Positions 55,670 to 64,000 of a stretch of DNA of 64,000 nucleotides are shown here, one piece after another; the first letter of the stretch is position 1; each line of letters begins with the position of its first letter. This DNA comes from Chromatiaceae bacterium (GTDB lineage Bacteria; Pseudomonadota; Gammaproteobacteria; Chromatiales; Chromatiaceae). A model generated the notes under the pieces. It saw only the letters and a list, made by a program, of their open reading frames with translations, made no database searches and was not told the origin of the DNA. The stretch covers positions 762,439-826,438 of the forward strand of contig JACKMU010000001.1 of assembly GCA_024235215.1 (NCBI GenBank). The letters are read 5' to 3'. Both the position numbers and the translations under genes were made by a program.

Positions 55670-56155
55670 ATGAGTAAACTTAAGCCACTGACATATGAAC
55701 AACTTGAGATTGGCACCGAAGGACGGTTTACAAAGCAGTTAACTGAAAGAGATATCGTGCTGTTTGGAGAAACCAGCGGGGATATAAATCCTGTTCACTT
55801 TGACTCAGCGTATGCTGCAACCACTCTATTTGAAACACGTATTGCGCATGGCATGTGGTCAGCTGGTTTGATTTCTACCGTTATCGGTATTGTTATGCCT
55901 GGCCCGGGCAGTATATATATTTCTCAGGACCTGAAGTTTAAGAGACCGGTACGCATTGGCGATACGCTGACGGCAATACTCACGGTGAAGGAGAAGCTGG
56001 ATAAACGTCAATATGTGGTTCTTGATTGCAAGGTCGTCAATCAAAATGAAGAAGTAGTTACCCTGGGTGAAGCTACCGTTATGCCACCCAAGATCACGGA
56101 TGAACTCAATGCTCCGCGAATTCCAGAGGTTAGGGTTTCAGGAATCGACTACTAA
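55670..56155 (+). CDS. phaJ: (R)-specific enoyl-CoA hydratase, MaoC/PhaJ type
   Basis: 161 aa hot-dog fold. The hydratase-2 motif is visible as SGDINPVHFDSAYA (catalytic Asp and His), then RIAHGMWSAGL and GPGSIYISQDLKFKRPV. It converts trans-enoyl-CoA to (R)-3-hydroxyacyl-CoA, feeding PHA synthesis. Start after AAGAGGTTTCACAG. Its codon use looks more AT-rich than the pst genes. It is 101 bp after pstB2 and may be in the phosphate operon's readthrough or separate; the terminator follows it. Confidence 0.88.
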   Translation: MSKLKPLTYEQLEIGTEGRFTKQLTERDIVLFGETSGDINPVHFDSAYAATTLFETRIAHGMWSAGLISTVIGIVMPGPGSIYISQDLKFKRPVRIGDTLTAILTVKEKLDKRQYVVLDCKVVNQNEEVVTLGEATVMPPKITDELNAPRIPEVRVSGIDY

Positions 56156-56165
56156 AACGAAAAAA

Positions 56166-56205
56166 GGATGGAGGAAATAATTACAATTCCCTCCGTCCCC
56201 TTTTT
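56166..56205. terminator. Terminator between convergent phaJ and phoR
   Basis: Stem GGATGGAGG / CCTCCGTCC (one G-U pair) with flanking A tract before and five T residues after, positioned between convergent genes; usable in both directions. Confidence 0.85.
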
Positions 56206-56273
56206 CCTTTCTGCCACCGACACCATTGCTTGCGCCAAATTGATGCTGTGTTTTTGCGGTACACTGTATTCTG

Positions 56274-57626
56274 TCAGTGTATTAACGCCTGATGTTTTGG
56301 TTCATGAATTGGGTCATTAATCGCTTCATTGATCTTTCTGCTGACCCGATACTCAGGAAAGGTACAGCTGAACAGGCTGCCCCGCCCTGGCTCGCTCTGA
56401 ATATCCAAAACACTGCCGTGTCTGGTAAGTACATGCTTTACGATCGCAAGACCGAGGCCTGTGCCACCGCTTTGACGGGAACGCGCTACATCCACCCGGT
56501 AGAACCGCTCGGTCAGGCGTGGTATGTGTTCGGGCGTAATGCCGATGCCGGTATCCTTGATGGTAAAGCAGGCCTTTCCCCCGTTCTCGTACCAGTACAT
56601 TGCGATCGATCCGCCCGCTGATGTATAACGTACCGCATTGTCAGCCAGATTGTAGAAAGCACTCTCCAACTCGTTCTCTATTCCATAGAGTTTCAGGTCG
56701 GCATCCGCCCGCAAATGAATTCGATGACGGCCCTTGCTCAGCAGGGATATTTCGGCACTGACAGACTCCAATAATGCAGCTACGTCGACCACTGCCTGAC
56801 CGAGCGTCTGCTCCTCTGATTCCAGGCGCGACAGCATGAGCAGATCCTTGATGATGCACTGCATCCGGTCGGTCTGCTGAATCATCTGCAGCACAACTCG
56901 TTGCCAGTTTCCCGCTGGTGCCTCCTCCGGACGCTCAGCAATGGTCTCCAGGTAACCGTGAATCACTGTCAGCGGTGTGCGCATCTCATGGGAAACATTG
57001 GTAACAAAATCCCGGCGCACGATCTCCAGGTGTTGCAGTCGGGTAATATCCCGTGCCTGTAGCAGGTGATTACCCTTTCCGTACGGGACGATGCGAACCT
57101 CCAGGACGATATTGTCGTTATGCGGCGCCTTCATCTTCAGCGGACGCTTATATTCCCCCTCCAGCAGGTAGGCAGTGAGGATGGAATCAGGCATCAGCTC
57201 GGCAATCCTTCGACCGCAATCACGCTTCGGGTCCAACCGGAGCAGCGTTGTCGCGATGTCGTTCCACCACTGCACGCACCCCTTCCCGTCGAGAATCACG
57301 GTTGCATCCGGCAACGCGTTGCTGGATTCACGAAAACCATCGACTGTCCTATCGAGCTTGCGCTTGCGTTTACGCGCCTGCTCCTGGCGCTGTACAACCG
57401 ATCGGGTTATCGCATTCCAGATTCCGTAAGGCAACGGCAGACTTGCACTTTTCGGCTTGGTCAGCCAGACGTTGAGACGATAAATCTGCAGCAGATGCCA
57501 CCCGAGATAGAGTGTCACCAGAAACAGCAGCGAACCGGTTGACCTTTCAGTCCAAGCGCTGAACAGGAACCCTGCCAGGCCGATCGGTACTACAATCAGC
57601 AGTTCCTGGCGCCAGGCACCGGCCAT
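56274..57626 (-). CDS. phoR: Phosphate regulon sensor histidine kinase PhoR
   Basis: 450 aa. Two N-terminal membrane segments (LLIVVPIGLAGFLF, SLLFLVTLYLGWHLL), a charged linker and a PAS domain (ALPDATVILDGKGCVQWWN). The H box NVSHEMRTPLTVIHGYL carries the phosphorylated His, followed by N, G1 (DTGIGI) and G2 (GGTGLGLAIVKHVL) boxes. Membrane sensor that phosphorylates PhoB under phosphate limitation through the Pst-PhoU complex. Starts two bases after phoB ends. Confidence 0.95.
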   Translation of the reverse strand: MAGAWRQELLIVVPIGLAGFLFSAWTERSTGSLLFLVTLYLGWHLLQIYRLNVWLTKPKSASLPLPYGIWNAITRSVVQRQEQARKRKRKLDRTVDGFRESSNALPDATVILDGKGCVQWWNDIATTLLRLDPKRDCGRRIAELMPDSILTAYLLEGEYKRPLKMKAPHNDNIVLEVRIVPYGKGNHLLQARDITRLQHLEIVRRDFVTNVSHEMRTPLTVIHGYLETIAERPEEAPAGNWQRVVLQMIQQTDRMQCIIKDLLMLSRLESEEQTLGQAVVDVAALLESVSAEISLLSKGRHRIHLRADADLKLYGIENELESAFYNLADNAVRYTSAGGSIAMYWYENGGKACFTIKDTGIGITPEHIPRLTERFYRVDVARSRQSGGTGLGLAIVKHVLTRHGSVLDIQSEPGRGSLFSCTFPEYRVSRKINEAINDPIHEPKHQALIH

Positions 57627-57628
57627 TC

Positions 57629-58324
57629 TCAGGAGAGGGCCATCTCGGAGAAACGGTAGCCGGCACCGCGCACAGTCTGAATCATGCCATCTGCACCATA
57701 GGGCTCCAACGCTTTGCGCAGCCGACGGATATGCACATCGACCGTACGCTCCTCGATGAACACGTTGGTGCCCCAGACCTGATCCAGCAAGCGCGAACGG
57801 CTGTAGACCTTTTCCTGATGGGTGAGAAAAAAGTGGAGCAGCCGGAATTCGGTTGGTCCGAGATCGACCACATCCTCCTCCACGCTGACCCGATGCGTCG
57901 CGGGGTCCAGACAGAGCGAGCCGGCCACGACAGTTTCATCCGATACATGCGGTGATATACGACGCAGGATCACCTTGATACGCGCCACCAGCTCCCGCGG
58001 TGAGAACGGCTTGGTGATGTAGTCCTCAGCCCCGCACTCCAATCCGCGGATCTTGTCATCCTCCTCACCACGGGCGGTGAGCAGAACAACCGGTATTTCT
58101 CTGGTGACACGATCCTGTTTCAGCTCGCGTGTCAGCTCGACACCGCTGGCCCCGGGCAACATCCAATCCATTAGGATGAGATCGGGAGCGTGCTCCTTCA
58201 GCCGTACGCGCGCCTCCCGCGCATCTTCCGCCTGCAACACCTGATAATCGGTCTGCGTCAGCACGAAAACAATCATGTCACGTACTGCGGGCTCGTCTTC
58301 CACCACGAGAATTTTAGCTGTCAT
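57629..58324 (-). CDS. phoB: Phosphate regulon response regulator PhoB
   Basis: 231 aa. Receiver domain with EDEPAVRDMI, phospho-acceptor Asp in LILMDWMLPG, Thr/Lys (LLTARG, YITKPF), and an OmpR-type winged helix (GPTEFRLLHFFLTH, NVFIEERTVDVHIRRLRKAL). Binds Pho boxes as a dimer on 11-bp repeats. Its own promoter carries such a site, so autoregulation is likely. Confidence 0.96.
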   Translation of the reverse strand: MTAKILVVEDEPAVRDMIVFVLTQTDYQVLQAEDAREARVRLKEHAPDLILMDWMLPGASGVELTRELKQDRVTREIPVVLLTARGEEDDKIRGLECGAEDYITKPFSPRELVARIKVILRRISPHVSDETVVAGSLCLDPATHRVSVEEDVVDLGPTEFRLLHFFLTHQEKVYSRSRLLDQVWGTNVFIEERTVDVHIRRLRKALEPYGADGMIQTVRGAGYRFSEMALS

Positions 58325-58356
58325 ATTTGAAAATTAACCATAAAAACAATGTTTCC

Positions 58357-58390
58357 ATTACACTGTCGAATGTTTACGAGATGATGACAG
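58357..58390 (-). promoter_or_regulatory. Pho box and -10 of phoBR
   Basis: Minus strand CTGTCATcatcTCGTAAA (58390-58373), first half identical to the PhoB consensus, second weaker. Ten bp later TGTAAT (58362-58357) matches -10 at 5/6. Same geometry as the pst and first pit promoters. Confidence 0.75.
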
Positions 58391-58426
58391 ACAATACAAC
58401 TTGTGCTTGCTCGACTCGCTACATCT

Positions 58427-58756
58427 CTACCAGCGGAAAAGCACCCATTGAGGCACCGCAATATCGTCCGGGCCGTCTCTGCGCACGTCCATCATGCCAT
58501 CTCCATCCAGATCCAGCAGATAGTAGGGTGGATAGCCACCTTCAGGGACGATCTTCACCATATAGACATGGCCATTGACGCTGTACTCATGAACCGTTCT
58601 CCCCTCTTCCTCGATGATGGTGACCTGCGGCTCGATCGTCTCGCCACGCTCGACCTCGGGAAGAGGTTCTTTTTCCTCTTGAGCATCGTTCTGGGCATAC
58701 GCATGAAGCGGCATCAGCACCAACATCAACACCATGGACAAAATTGGATAGTTCAT
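58427..58756 (-). CDS. DUF2782 domain protein (secreted)
   Basis: 109 aa from ATG 58756. Signal peptide (YPILSMVLMLVLMPLHAYA), then an acidic stretch and the DUF2782 core (TIIEEEGRTVHEYSVNGHVYMVKIVP, YYLLDLDGDGMMDVRRD) ending VLFRW. Small periplasmic protein common in gammaproteobacteria, function unknown. An upstream in-frame ATG (58789) is possible but would put the signal sequence internal. Confidence 0.85.
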   Translation of the reverse strand: MNYPILSMVLMLVLMPLHAYAQNDAQEEKEPLPEVERGETIEPQVTIIEEEGRTVHEYSVNGHVYMVKIVPEGGYPPYYLLDLDGDGMMDVRRDGPDDIAVPQWVLFRW

Positions 58757-58888
58757 CGGCAACTCCTTCAGTCCTCTGCACTCACTCACGCTGGAGACAA
58801 ACCCCTCCGGGACTGCTGATAACGGTTACTTAATCAATAGACGCTCTGCCATTCTGGATGTTCCAACTTTCTCAACTGCCTCTCCTGT

Positions 58889-59653
58889 TCAAAGCTCCAG
58901 CAATTTTTGCCGCTCTTCACTGGACGGCTCGAAACCGCGGGATTCGTAGTGAGCAAAGATTGCATCGACGACCTCCTGTGGTTCATCGCAGAGCTGGATC
59001 AGATTGAGATCCCGTTCATTAATCGTACCCACTCGACAAAGCGTATTCCGGAACCAATCCAGCAATCCCCGCCAAAATCCACTGTTCATCAGAATAATTG
59101 GAATCGCGCGCGTCTTGCCGGTCTGCACTAATGTCAGCATCTCCGCCAGCTCATCCAGTGTGCCAAATCCACCCGGCAGTACCACATAAGCTGAAGCGTA
59201 CTTGACAAACATCACTTTCCTAGAGAAAAAATGCTTGAATTTCAGCGATATATCTTGGTACTCGTTAGCCCTCTGCTCATTGGGTAGTTGAATATTCAGC
59301 CCAATGCTCGGAGAGCGACCAAAATACCCGCCTTTGTTCGCAGCCTCCATGATGCCGGGCCCTCCGCCACTGACCACGGCAAAACCACTGTCCGACAATA
59401 GCCGCGCCACCTCCTCCGCTTTATGATAATTGGGGTCATCACGCCCCGTGCGCGCGGAACCGAATATGCTGACCGAGGGTTTTATCGGCGCCAGCCGCTC
59501 AAATCCCTCCACGAACTCAGACATGATCTGAAATACCTTCCACGCCTCCCGATCGAGCTGGCCACTCTCGGTAACCTGATCGTATCTATTCCACTGGAAG
59601 CGATTCTTCATCTCTCTCCGCAAATGACTGCAAACCGATGCCTGTTCCTTCAT
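58889..59653 (-). CDS. LOG family Rossmann protein (possible nucleotide 5'-monophosphate phosphoribohydrolase)
   Basis: 254 aa. Contains the LOG signatures SGGGPGIMEAANKGG and PGGFGTLDELAEMLT. The family includes cytokinin-activating phosphoribohydrolases and general nucleotide hydrolases. Start uncertain: ATG 59653 or the later ATG 59611, which has the better upstream GGAGAGAG. Stands alone, divergent from rep. Confidence 0.85.
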   Translation of the reverse strand: MKEQASVCSHLRREMKNRFQWNRYDQVTESGQLDREAWKVFQIMSEFVEGFERLAPIKPSVSIFGSARTGRDDPNYHKAEEVARLLSDSGFAVVSGGGPGIMEAANKGGYFGRSPSIGLNIQLPNEQRANEYQDISLKFKHFFSRKVMFVKYASAYVVLPGGFGTLDELAEMLTLVQTGKTRAIPIILMNSGFWRGLLDWFRNTLCRVGTINERDLNLIQLCDEPQEVVDAIFAHYESRGFEPSSEERQKLLEL

Positions 59654-59798
59654 AATATCAGGAATCGCCAGACTTACACGCTGTAACCCGAAGTGAACCA
59701 GAGCTCCTCTGCAACAGCTTCCCGCCTCGCTTTGCTGGCATCCGGAACGCCCCGGTTCGACATGGCACCTTTACCCTGTAAAATCGACAGAGTCGCTC

Positions 59799-61802
59799 AT
59801 GCCTGAATTAAATTCATCTCAGCGCGAGGCCGTACGCTACACAGAAGGTCCGCTGCTGGTGCTGGCCGGAGCAGGATCCGGCAAAACGCGGGTCATCACG
59901 CACAAAATCGTTCATCTGGTCGAAAAAAACGGAGTAGCCCCACAGCACATCTTCGCGGTCACCTTCACCAACAAAGCAGCCAGAGAAATGCAGGCGCGCG
60001 CGGACGAACTACTGCGCGGAAGAGAGCGCCGGGGTCTTAACATCTCCACCTTCCACACACTCGGCCTCAACATACTACGCCAGGGTCATGCAAACCTCGG
60101 TTTCAAAAAAGGTTTCAGCCTGTTCGACGAGCAGGACAGCGGTAATCTGGTCAGAGAACTGCTCTGTGGCAGCACGTCTCCACCAGACGAAACGACAGCG
60201 ATACGTTGGCGTATATCGGCCTGGAAGAACGCCTTGGTCACTCCCCAGCAGGCGCAGCAAAGCGCGCAGAACGAACAGGATGCCAGGGCCGCGCACCTCT
60301 ACACCGCATACCAGCGTGCACTGCGCAGCTATAATGCGGTCGATTTCGATGATCTCATTCTGTTGCCGGTACAGCTTTTTGACCAATTTCCTGTCACCCT
60401 GGAAAAATGGCAGGGCCGCATCCGCCACTTGTTGGTGGATGAGTATCAGGATACCAATCTGAGTCAGTACCAGCTTGTCAAACAGTTGGCCGGCATCCGC
60501 CAGCAGCTGACCGTGGTGGGAGACGACGACCAGTCAATCTACAGCTGGCGCGGTGCCAGACCGGAGAATCTTGCACGGTTGAGTAGCGACTTTCCCCGCC
60601 TCAAAGTGATCAAACTGGAGCAGAACTACCGTTCGACCGGTCGCATCCTGAAAGCAGCGAACCAACTCATCGGCAACAACAGCCATGTGTTCGAAAAACG
60701 GTTGTGGAGTGCACTTGGTCCCGGAGATGCGATCAGAGTGGTCGCGTGTAAAAATGAAGTACACGAAGCAGAGAAGGTAGTATCCGAGATCATCCACCAG
60801 CGCTTCTCCAGCGGCGCCGGTTACGGTGATTATGCCATCCTCTACCGCAGCAACCACCAGGCGAAACTGTTCGAAACTACGCTGCGACAACAGAACATAC
60901 CCTACTACCTCAGCGGCGGGAGCTCCTTTTTCAGCCGCAGCGAAGTGAAAGAGGTCATGAGCTATCTGAGACTTCTCTCCAATGCCAATGATGACGCCGC
61001 CTTCCTACGCATCATCAACACTCCACGTCGGGAGATCGGCCCATCCACGCTGGAGAGACTTGCTGGCTATGCCACCGCACGGCACATCTCACTCCTGAGT
61101 GCATGCAGTGAGCTGGGATTGGAACAGGTGTTGAGCGCTGCTCCGCTGGGACGACTACGGGCCTTCGCCGGCCGGATTGCCGACTATCAACAGCGCGCGC
61201 GGGGTGACCAGCCGATAGCCACCATCAAAGCGCTGCTGCAGGAGCTGGACTATCCAGGCTGGTTGTACGAAAAGAGTAGTAATGACCAGGCAGCGGAGCG
61301 CTGTTGGGCCAATATTACCGAACTGGTCGGATGGCTGGAGCGCTTGCAACAACAGTCGGAGACGTCTCAAAGCCTGGCCGAGATGATCAGCCGGATCACA
61401 CTGCAGGATGTGCTGGACCGCCAAAATGATGGAAGCGGCGGTGACCAGGTGCATTTGATGACGCTGCACTCGGCCAAGGGGCTGGAGTTTCCTCACGTCT
61501 TTCTGGTCGGAATGGAAGAGGAGATTCTGCCTCACCGCTCCAGCATCGAGGAAGAGTCGATCGATGAGGAGCGGCGGCTGGCCTATGTCGGCATCACCCG
61601 CGCCCAACGGAAGCTGACTATCAGCTACGCCAGGAAACGGAAAAAGTTCGGTGAGCTCACCCGCTGTGAACCTAGCCGGTTTCTGGACGAACTTCCAGAG
61701 GATGAGCTGCTGTGGGAGGGACGTGAAGAGAAGATCTCTACGGAGGAGAAGCGGCAGCGCGGCACTGCCCATCTGACCGTTATCCGCTCACTGCTGAGCT
61801 GA
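59799..61802 (+). CDS. rep: ATP-dependent DNA helicase Rep
   Basis: 667 aa SF1A helicase. Motif Q/I LNSSQREAVRYTEGPLLVLAGAGSGKT (split 4-30), motif II VDEYQDTN, VVGDDDQSIYSWRGA, QNYRSTG and the C-terminal LMTLHSAKGLEFPHVFLVGM / EERRLAYVGITRAQ. Restarts stalled forks, displacing proteins from DNA. Start ATG 59799. Confidence 0.95.
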   Translation: MPELNSSQREAVRYTEGPLLVLAGAGSGKTRVITHKIVHLVEKNGVAPQHIFAVTFTNKAAREMQARADELLRGRERRGLNISTFHTLGLNILRQGHANLGFKKGFSLFDEQDSGNLVRELLCGSTSPPDETTAIRWRISAWKNALVTPQQAQQSAQNEQDARAAHLYTAYQRALRSYNAVDFDDLILLPVQLFDQFPVTLEKWQGRIRHLLVDEYQDTNLSQYQLVKQLAGIRQQLTVVGDDDQSIYSWRGARPENLARLSSDFPRLKVIKLEQNYRSTGRILKAANQLIGNNSHVFEKRLWSALGPGDAIRVVACKNEVHEAEKVVSEIIHQRFSSGAGYGDYAILYRSNHQAKLFETTLRQQNIPYYLSGGSSFFSRSEVKEVMSYLRLLSNANDDAAFLRIINTPRREIGPSTLERLAGYATARHISLLSACSELGLEQVLSAAPLGRLRAFAGRIADYQQRARGDQPIATIKALLQELDYPGWLYEKSSNDQAAERCWANITELVGWLERLQQQSETSQSLAEMISRITLQDVLDRQNDGSGGDQVHLMTLHSAKGLEFPHVFLVGMEEEILPHRSSIEEESIDEERRLAYVGITRAQRKLTISYARKRKKFGELTRCEPSRFLDELPEDELLWEGREEKISTEEKRQRGTAHLTVIRSLLS

Positions 61803-61812
61803 CCTCGCGCAG

Positions 61813-62253
61813 CTAACGCCAGCCAATCACCTCATAACCGCGCTCCGCCAGGCAGCGTTCGACATATTTTCTAAAGATCGGGCTCTGCTCGGTAGCATCG
61901 ATGGCCCCCTTGGCTGCACCGGTTGCACCACCAGCTACCGCACCGGCCAGCAGCGTGTCACCCCCATGGCCACGCACCAGACTCCAGGCGCCTGCGGCGA
62001 TCCCCCCCAGCACCGCTCCCGTTGCCGCCTTTCGGCCGATCTCTCCATCCCGGTTTTCCGCAACACCTGCCCGCCGGGCCAGCGCCATACACTCATTGGT
62101 ATCTCTATCCGACTGTCCCTTGCTGACCGGATGCTGGTAACTGCCGTAGTAAAACAGCGGCCTTTTTTCGGTTGCGGCGCACCCCACCAGCAGCAGTATC
62201 AGCAGGAGTTGTGAAAATCGAAAAGGATTACACCATTCAGTCAGAAATGCCAT
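61813..62253 (-). CDS. Glycine-zipper outer-membrane lipoprotein
   Basis: 146 aa from ATG 62253 (62280 is alternative). Signal with lipobox LLLVGC, then a Cys/Tyr region and a glycine-zipper stretch GAVLGGIAAGAWSLV / LAGAVAGGATGAAKGA followed by a conserved CLAERGYEVIGW end. The type is frequent in gammaproteobacteria and of unknown role. Convergent with rep, 10 bp gap. Confidence 0.8.
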   Translation of the reverse strand: MAFLTEWCNPFRFSQLLLILLLVGCAATEKRPLFYYGSYQHPVSKGQSDRDTNECMALARRAGVAENRDGEIGRKAATGAVLGGIAAGAWSLVRGHGGDTLLAGAVAGGATGAAKGAIDATEQSPIFRKYVERCLAERGYEVIGWR

Positions 62254-62475
62254 ACGCAAGCCGCCTTTGAAATCTTCCATACCAACGCTGACTCATGCCA
62301 TTGTGGCAATCCCAGCGATCGAAATCAGCAAAACAGCCTTGTATAAAGGAGAGCGTCGGTTGAGTCAGCTCTCCCGCGGGTAGCGATAGCAGGGGGCGGC
62401 ACACCTCTGAACCGATTCAGCGATGTGCCGCTGGCACAGCAGTTGATCAGGAGAGGATTGAACGCGCGACGGTGG

Positions 62476-63066
62476 TTAGAGTGTGCTCAACCAGTCAGCA
62501 ATCGCCTTGATCTCGTCATCGGATACGTTCGCCATGATTCCCCTCATCAGCATGGTCTGACCGTGGTCGCGGACACCCGATTTTATGTCACTCAACTGCT
62601 GTACCAGATATTGGGCGTTCTGCCCGGCCAATCTGGGATAGGTGGGCATAATGGGCGATCTGGCATCGGCACCATGGCAGGCTACACAGGTCTTGGCAAC
62701 ATACAGCTCTGCCCCGGCTCCACCTCCCGCGGGTGCGGCCACAGGCGCACTAGCAACCACCGGTTCAGCCACAGGCGCACTTTCCATTGTCGGTTCGGCC
62801 ACTGCTGCCGGCGCTGGAGCAGGCGCACTCTCAGCTTCCGGCATCGTTGCCGGAGCGTTCGAAGCCATCGTTTCGGCTACCGGAGCAGCGGGTTGCGCTG
62901 CAGCCGCCTGCCCCTCTATTGCAACAGTTCCCACTGGAGCGATACGTTCGAGCACCTCCGCACGAGACTGTGCCAGTACCTGACTGCCGGCAACCAGGAG
63001 AGTCGCACCGACTACCGCCGCATTAATTAAAGAAACTGCCACTTGGCTCACTGTAAGCCCCTCCAT
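62476..63066 (-). CDS. Monohaem c-type cytochrome with Ala/Pro-rich linker
   Basis: 196 aa. N-terminal membrane segment (SLINAAVVGATLLVAGSQVLA), a low-complexity linker of Ala, Pro, Val and Glu (about residues 53-115), then a cytochrome c domain of the c4/c5 type with CVACH haem motif, PRLAGQNAQYLVQQL and axial Met candidate in MRGIMANVSDDEI. Likely a periplasmic electron carrier matured by the ccm system encoded in the same window. The downstream part 62254-62475 between it and the lipoprotein holds nothing recognised. Confidence 0.88.
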   Translation of the reverse strand: MEGLTVSQVAVSLINAAVVGATLLVAGSQVLAQSRAEVLERIAPVGTVAIEGQAAAAQPAAPVAETMASNAPATMPEAESAPAPAPAAVAEPTMESAPVAEPVVASAPVAAPAGGGAGAELYVAKTCVACHGADARSPIMPTYPRLAGQNAQYLVQQLSDIKSGVRDHGQTMLMRGIMANVSDDEIKAIADWLSTL

Positions 63067-63349
63067 CTATCAGCATATGGTAATGTTAAACTGAAGCAGT
63101 ATAACGACAAACCCGAAAAAGATCGACACCGCACATGGACTCGCTTTTCAGCAGGGGGTACTATACGCGCTCTTCGTTATCCGGATTGGCATGTTGGCCA
63201 GAGTGGTCGAGCCGAACATCGAATAGCAATCGGAAAGACACCTGCCCGCCATTCGTTGTATTCACTGGCAGTGAGGTGAGTACCACCCGGCGCTCTGCAA
63301 GAGCAGTTGATTCCGTCGGCGAAATACAGTGACAAAGTCAACATCCATT

Positions 63350-63425
63350 GCGCCCGTAGCTCAGGGGATAGAGTACCGCCCTCCGAAGGCGGGGGTCACA
63401 GGTTCAAATCCTGTCGGGCGTACCA
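63350..63425 (+). tRNA. tRNA-Arg (CCG)
   Basis: A 76-nt cloverleaf with encoded CCA. Acceptor GCGCCCG pairs with CGGGCGT, D-arm GCTCAGGGGATAGAG, anticodon arm CCGCC-CTCCGAA-GGCGG (anticodon CCG, Arg) and T-arm CAGGTTCAAATCCTG. Confidence 0.96.
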
Positions 63426-63791
63426 ATTCCAGGCTGGAACGGCACCAGCGAGACTATTCCATCTCATACCGAATCGGGTGCTATTCGTCATGCGCCGACC
63501 AAGCCGGCACCAGAGCCTGGCAAACCGAAACATAGCCTCCCAGCTTTGTCTTTATTATCTACAATCGACAGCCACGCTTCTTGTCACTACCGCCTCCAGC
63601 ACTTGAAGGCGATTGCAATAGCAGATCAAATTTCCAGCCCACGCACCCAGTAATCACTTGATCATTGGCAGACCCTCCAAGTAACTACCAATTTACTACT
63701 AATTATAGCGATATTAGTAGTTAAAGATTTTTGTCTGCTAAACTACTAACGAATTACTAATTAATTCTAAATTAGCAGTTGAGCGTACGCC
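63426..63791. other. AT-rich intergenic region between tRNA-Arg and the Fic gene
   Basis: 366 bp without a supported gene. The part from 63660 is strongly AT-rich and carries the TACTAA-type repeats listed separately. Confidence 0.5.
63695..63778. repeat. Operator-like TACTAA repeats before the Fic gene
   Basis: Inverted pair ACTACTAAT (63695) / ATTAGTAGT (63713), further direct copies ACTACTAAC (63742) and ATTACTAAT (63753), and an outer inverted pair CTGCTAA (63735) / TTAGCAG (63772). All lie within 100 bp before ATG 63792, as expected for binding sites of a regulator. Confidence 0.65.
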
Positions 63792-64000
63792 ATGAGGCTC
63801 CCGTTATCACCACCGAGATTTGATGAACTCGTCACTTCCTTAAAACAGGAAGAGATCCCGAAGGCATTCGGGCGCAGTCCCCTAATAAACAACAGATACC
63901 TTCATTGGGACCAGTTACGGCATCGCTCTCCACCGGACAGCCTTTCGCCTGAAGCCTGGTGGACAGGGGTGAAAATCGCCCGGATGACTCTCTACAAAAC
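63792..64000 (+). CDS. Fic/DOC-family protein, N-terminus only
   Basis: 69 codons are visible before the right edge. The N-terminus (RLPLSPPRFDELV, INNRYLHWDQLRHRSPPD, EAWWTGVKIARM) resembles the leading segment of a group of Fic-family proteins; the Fic motif HPFxxGNGR would lie outside the window. If right, it would be an AMP-transferring toxin or effector-type enzyme. It starts 366 bp after tRNA-Arg. Confidence 0.6.
   Translation, partial: MRLPLSPPRFDELVTSLKQEEIPKAFGRSPLINNRYLHWDQLRHRSPPDSLSPEAWWTGVKIARMTLYK

Noticed and set aside
1..64000. CRISPR array or prophage
   Set aside because: No regularly spaced repeat-spacer pattern and no phage structural or integrase genes seen.

Overview
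The window looks like a chromosomal segment of a gammaproteobacterium, most likely a sulfur-oxidising, polyphosphate- and PHA-storing lineage. This is inferred from gene content: OxyR with a peroxiredoxin-glutaredoxin hybrid, a complete System I cytochrome c maturation (ccm) operon, Rep, YicC, RNase PH, a DsrC-like sulfur carrier and a PhaJ-type hydratase. No rRNA or other taxonomic marker is present, so the assignment stays at that level.

Region 1 (1-5.5 kb, minus strand) is a surface-polysaccharide locus. It holds a very large multi-domain glycosyltransferase that runs off the left edge, a sugar-nucleotide epimerase and a UDP-sulfoquinovose synthase. After about 0.8 kb without a clear gene come a phasin-like protein with a helix-hairpin-helix tail, a thioredoxin-like gene broken by one in-frame TAA, and a peroxide-defence module (glutathione reductase, Prx-Grx hybrid, divergent oxyR).

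Region 2 (11.6-25.2 kb) has a first phosphate-uptake operon (DUF47/PhoU-like plus Pit), yicC, a Ser/Thr kinase and rph, then the whole ccmABCDEFGHI operon on the minus strand, then rdgB. ccmD (59 codons) is present.

Region 3 (25.4-49.7 kb) is the most unusual part: a dense block of phosphate, phosphoryl and storage functions. It contains a PilZ protein, a UspA protein, a 2-phosphoglycerate kinase overlapping an alkaline-phosphatase-superfamily phosphoglycerate-mutase-like enzyme, a second DUF47-Pit operon, a P-loop protein paired with a PPP-type phosphatase, two pairs of CNNM/CorC-like transporters, a Na/Pi cotransporter with a PhoU-like tail, another UspA, a DsrC-like protein, a CYTH-CHAD protein, a ParA ATPase, a SixA-Nudix fusion with a missing catalytic His, and a CofD-like protein.

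Region 4 (49.8-58.4 kb) is pstS, phoU (fused to a degenerate LMW-phosphatase domain), pstC, pstA, two different pstB genes, phaJ, and phoB-phoR in the opposite orientation. The two PstB proteins have complementary defects, which predicts an asymmetric heterodimeric ATPase. Candidate Pho boxes with 11-bp periodicity lie before both DUF47-Pit operons, pstS and phoB (and, more weakly, pilZ). In three of these (first DUF47-Pit operon, pstS, phoB) a good -10 hexamer follows exactly 10 bp downstream, as in PhoB-activated promoters. The simplest reading is a chromosomal phosphate-acquisition and storage island controlled by the PhoBR genes it carries.

Region 5 (58.4-64 kb) holds a DUF2782 protein, a LOG-family protein, rep, a glycine-zipper lipoprotein, a c-type cytochrome, tRNA-Arg(CCG), and the start of a Fic-family gene preceded by an AT-rich, operator-like repeat region.
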